From an uncultured Chloroflexota bacterium (GTDB lineage: Bacteria; Chloroflexota; Limnocylindria; Limnocylindrales; CSP1-4): a stretch of DNA of 14,946 nt. Within the stretch, counting starts at the first letter, position 1; the number at the start of each line of letters is the position of its first letter. Shown here in pieces: positions 12,902-14,946 of this stretch. The position numbers and the translations under genes were made by a program. The DNA lies in contig CAIYZX010000092.1 of NCBI GenBank assembly GCA_903930745.1, positions 1 to 14,946 of the forward strand. The letters are read 5' to 3'. Under the pieces are notes generated by a model. That model searched no databases. It saw only the letters and a program-made list of their open reading frames with translations, and had not been told where the DNA came from.

Positions 12902-14716
12902 TCAGGCGTCGGCATAGGCCTTGGGCAGCGCCTCCACCGTGGGCGCCTGCGTCCGCAGCTCGCGCAGGGCGGCCTGGTCCATGGACGCGAGACGCGGCAG
13001 GTCCGGCTGGTTCGTGCGCATCAGCCGCTCCGACAGCGTGGAGAGCACCAGCCTGTTGACCTCCGGGACCTCGATGACAGCCTTCAGGCCCGCGGTGGGC
13101 ACCTCCAGCAGCACGGACGGCATCGTCGTCACCACGTCGGCGGTGCGCGGGCTGCCCGTGAGGGCGCCGATCTCGCCGAAGAAGTCACCGGCGGGCATCG
13201 TGGAGAGGCCCTTGTACGAGCCATCCGGCTGCGGGACGCCGGCCGCCGCCTCGCCCTCGAGGACGAAGTACGCGGCGGACGCCTTCTCGCCGGTGGTGAT
13301 CACGCGGGCGCCCTCGGGCACGTCGCGCACCAGCGCGTCATGCATGAAGGCGGACCGCTGGGCCGCGGACAGGCGACTGAAGGTGGCCAGGCGGCCAACC
13401 AGGAGCTCGAAGTCTGCGATCGTCGCCGGCCGGACCGTGCCAACGCCCGTGCGGGCGGCGCGCAGCGCCACGATGCCGCGACGCCACTGGTCCGCGGGCC
13501 GGCCAACGCCGGGGGCCACGAGGGCGACGAGACCCACGACCACGAGGATCGCGGAGGCGGCGGTGATCAGCATGCGCACGTCCAGGATGTCCGCGAGGCC
13601 TGCGCCCGCCATGCCGGCGAGGAAGATCACGTCACGCATGACGAAGAGGGCGGAGAAGACGCGGCCACGCAGCTCGCGCGGGGTGTTGCGCTGGAGGAGG
13701 GTCTGGCGGGCGACGGCGGACGGCGAGTTGAAGAAGCCGCTGACCACCACCCAGATGATGCCGATCCAGATCGTGGGCGCCATGCCGTACAGCACGCCGG
13801 ACACACCCATGCCCACGGTGCCCACGAATACCCAGAGGCCGATGGGCAGCTTCGGCGCGTACTTCGCCATGAACAGGGAGCCCACGACGAAGCCAACGGA
13901 CGTGAGGCCCTCCTGGACGCCGTACTCGAACTCGGTGGCGTTGAGGACCTTGATGGCCATGGGCAGGAGCAGGACGTTCCAGAGCCCGAAGGAGAAGAAG
14001 ACCGGCGCGCCAAGCAGGAAGAGCGAGCGCAGCATGGGCGTGTTGGCGATCGTGCGCACGCCCAGCTTCAGGTTCTGGACCACCAGGCGGATGGACGTGG
14101 GCTCGTCCGGTGCCTCCACGGCGCCGTTCGCGCGCATCATCCAGATGCAGGCGGCGGAGAAGACGAAGGTGCCGGCGTCGATCCAGAAGGCCAGGCGGAT
14201 GTCGATGGCGGCGAGGAGGCCCGCGCCCGCGAAGCCGATGGCCGTGGAGCCGAACGACGCGATCTGGAGGAACGCGTTCGCCGCGGTGAGCTCGTCGTCC
14301 GTGGCGAGCTCCGGGATGAGCGCCTCGTACGCCGGGTCGAAGAACTGCTTGACGCCCGCGTTCGCGAGGAGCGCGATGAAGAGCAGGGTGACGTCCGCTC
14401 CCAGGAGGAACGGGATCATGAGGACGATGATCCCCTGGCCCAGGTTGCTGGCCACCATGACCTTGCGCCGGTCGTAGCGGTCAACGAAGACGCCCGCGAT
14501 GAGCCCCACGATCAGGCTGGGCACCGCCGTGGCCATGAGCGTCATGCCCACGAGGAGCGCGGAGCCGGTCCGCTCGTACACGTAGATGCCGGCCGCGAGG
14601 TCCGTGAGGGCGGAGCCCGCCGTGGAGACCAGCTGGGCCATCCACATGAGCACGAAGTCGCGCTTCTTGAAGACGGCGGTGGGGGAGATCCGCGGGGCGG
14701 CCTGTGCCGCGCTCAT
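12902..14716 (-). CDS. MFS exporter with C-terminal cyclic-nucleotide-binding domain
   Basis: The product (604 residues) fuses a major facilitator of the drug/macrolide-efflux (MFS_3-like) type to a cNMP-binding domain. The transporter part (about 18-405) has 12 predicted helices. It shows motif A as GVFVDRYDRRKVM (75-87) and the family-typical segment FFNSPSAVARQTLLQRNTP (328-346) before RELRGRVFS. The cytoplasmic CNB domain (about 433-565) has the phosphate-binding cassette FGEIGALTGSPRTADV (513-528). Glu515 contacts ribose and Arg524 contacts the cyclic phosphate in known relatives, so binding should be competent. Thr525 after the Arg resembles cGMP-preferring sites. The ATG at 14716 has GGGAG at 8-nt spacing and precedes the first helix by a normal distance; upstream in-frame codons are unlikely to be translated. 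It is the first gene of a two-gene operon with the cyclase. The substrate is unknown. Confidence 0.93.
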   Translation of the reverse strand: MSAAQAAPRISPTAVFKKRDFVLMWMAQLVSTAGSALTDLAAGIYVYERTGSALLVGMTLMATAVPSLIVGLIAGVFVDRYDRRKVMVASNLGQGIIVLMIPFLLGADVTLLFIALLANAGVKQFFDPAYEALIPELATDDELTAANAFLQIASFGSTAIGFAGAGLLAAIDIRLAFWIDAGTFVFSAACIWMMRANGAVEAPDEPTSIRLVVQNLKLGVRTIANTPMLRSLFLLGAPVFFSFGLWNVLLLPMAIKVLNATEFEYGVQEGLTSVGFVVGSLFMAKYAPKLPIGLWVFVGTVGMGVSGVLYGMAPTIWIGIIWVVVSGFFNSPSAVARQTLLQRNTPRELRGRVFSALFVMRDVIFLAGMAGAGLADILDVRMLITAASAILVVVGLVALVAPGVGRPADQWRRGIVALRAARTGVGTVRPATIADFELLVGRLATFSRLSAAQRSAFMHDALVRDVPEGARVITTGEKASAAYFVLEGEAAAGVPQPDGSYKGLSTMPAGDFFGEIGALTGSPRTADVVTTMPSVLLEVPTAGLKAVIEVPEVNRLVLSTLSERLMRTNQPDLPRLASMDQAALRELRTQAPTVEALPKAYADA

Positions 14717-14724
14717 GCGTGCAT

Positions 14725-14729
14725 CTCCC
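14725..14729 (-). promoter_or_regulatory. Shine-Dalgarno that sets the MFS-CNB start
   Basis: GGGAG on the minus strand (14729-14725) lies 8 nt before the ATG at 14716. It supports that start over an ATG at 14905 in the same frame, which would add 63 residues of Arg/Pro-rich, non-transporter sequence. Confidence 0.75.
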
Positions 14730-14835
14730 GAGTACGCGAAACCAGGCGCGACACCCTCAGAACCCTCCCACCCCGGCTGGCCGCACGTCGCAGGCCGCCG
14801 AGGAGCGGTTCGCTGGGACGAGCGAGTGTGCGCGC

Positions 14836-14841
14836 AGTCTA
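14836..14841 (-). promoter_or_regulatory. Possible -10 element of the MFS-cyclase operon
   Basis: TAGACT on the minus strand (14841-14836) fits TANNNT and lies about 120 nt upstream of the ATG. No convincing -35 is seen 16-18 nt further upstream. It is the best candidate in an otherwise featureless 230-nt upstream region. Confidence 0.22.
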
Positions 14842-14895
14842 CGAGGGTGTGCGGCCTTGCGCGACCCCTTGGATCCGATCGTCCCGTCCTGCGCC

Positions 14896-14946
14896 ATGCC
14901 CGCACGGATGGACGCGGCCGCGGATGACCTCCGTGCCCTCCAGCTC
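14896..14946 (+). CDS. Possible start of a divergent gene at the window edge
   Basis: An open frame with ATGs at 14896 and 14908 runs to the edge (MPARMDAAADDLRALQL). It looks like the helical beginning of a protein, but there is no clear Shine-Dalgarno and only 17 codons are visible. The opposite strand is also open from the edge to a TAG at about 14841-14839 and could instead be the end of a gene entering from the right. Confidence 0.2.
   Translation, partial: MPARMDAAADDLRALQL

Noticed and set aside
14717..14905. 63-residue N-terminal extension of the MFS protein
   Set aside because: Arg/Pro-rich with no transporter character, and the internal ATG at 14716 has a good Shine-Dalgarno.

Overview
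The window is about 70% GC or more, gene-dense, and has no rRNA, tRNA, CRISPR array or recognisable insertion sequence. The gene set suggests an aerobic, high-GC, soil or freshwater-type bacterium: a two-subunit 2-oxoglutarate:ferredoxin oxidoreductase with the gamma domain fused into alpha, a class III cyclase / ATPase / TPR giant with two N-terminal zinc ribbons and a very Pro-rich linker, and many short-overlap operons. I favour a Chloroflexota lineage of the Limnocylindria type, with an actinobacterium as the alternative. This is inference from gene style, not from a marker gene.

Layout. Bases 1-1013 (minus) hold an EamA/DMT-type transporter that runs off the left edge. A 183-nt divergent promoter region follows. 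Bases 1197-6698 (plus) form a tightly packed six-gene operon: CBS-pair protein, korA, korB, zinc-ribbon/CBS-pair protein, a receiver-like small protein, and an M24B Xaa-Pro-type metallopeptidase. Junctions are 4-nt overlaps or 4-5-nt gaps. Bases 6814-7602 (plus) hold an unrecognised protein with a low-complexity, tandem-repeat N-terminal half and a compact C-terminal domain. Bases 7821-8894 (plus) hold a secreted Cys-containing protein of unknown function, preceded by dyad elements and a strong Shine-Dalgarno. On the minus strand, 14716-8891 is a two-gene operon: an MFS exporter with a C-terminal cyclic-nucleotide-binding domain, then a 1325-residue zinc-ribbon / class III nucleotidyl cyclase / STAND-like ATPase / TPR protein. 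The last 230 nt are the upstream region of that operon and possibly the edge of another gene.

How the genes may work together. In the plus-strand operon KorAB would interconvert 2-oxoglutarate and succinyl-CoA plus reduced ferredoxin. The two CBS-pair proteins either side of korAB are candidates for adenylate-responsive regulators of that enzyme. In the minus-strand operon a cyclase that makes a cyclic nucleotide sits directly behind a transporter that carries a cyclic-nucleotide sensor domain, which suggests a self-contained signal-to-efflux module. These two linkages are the most interesting points in the window. Both are inferences from domain content and gene order.
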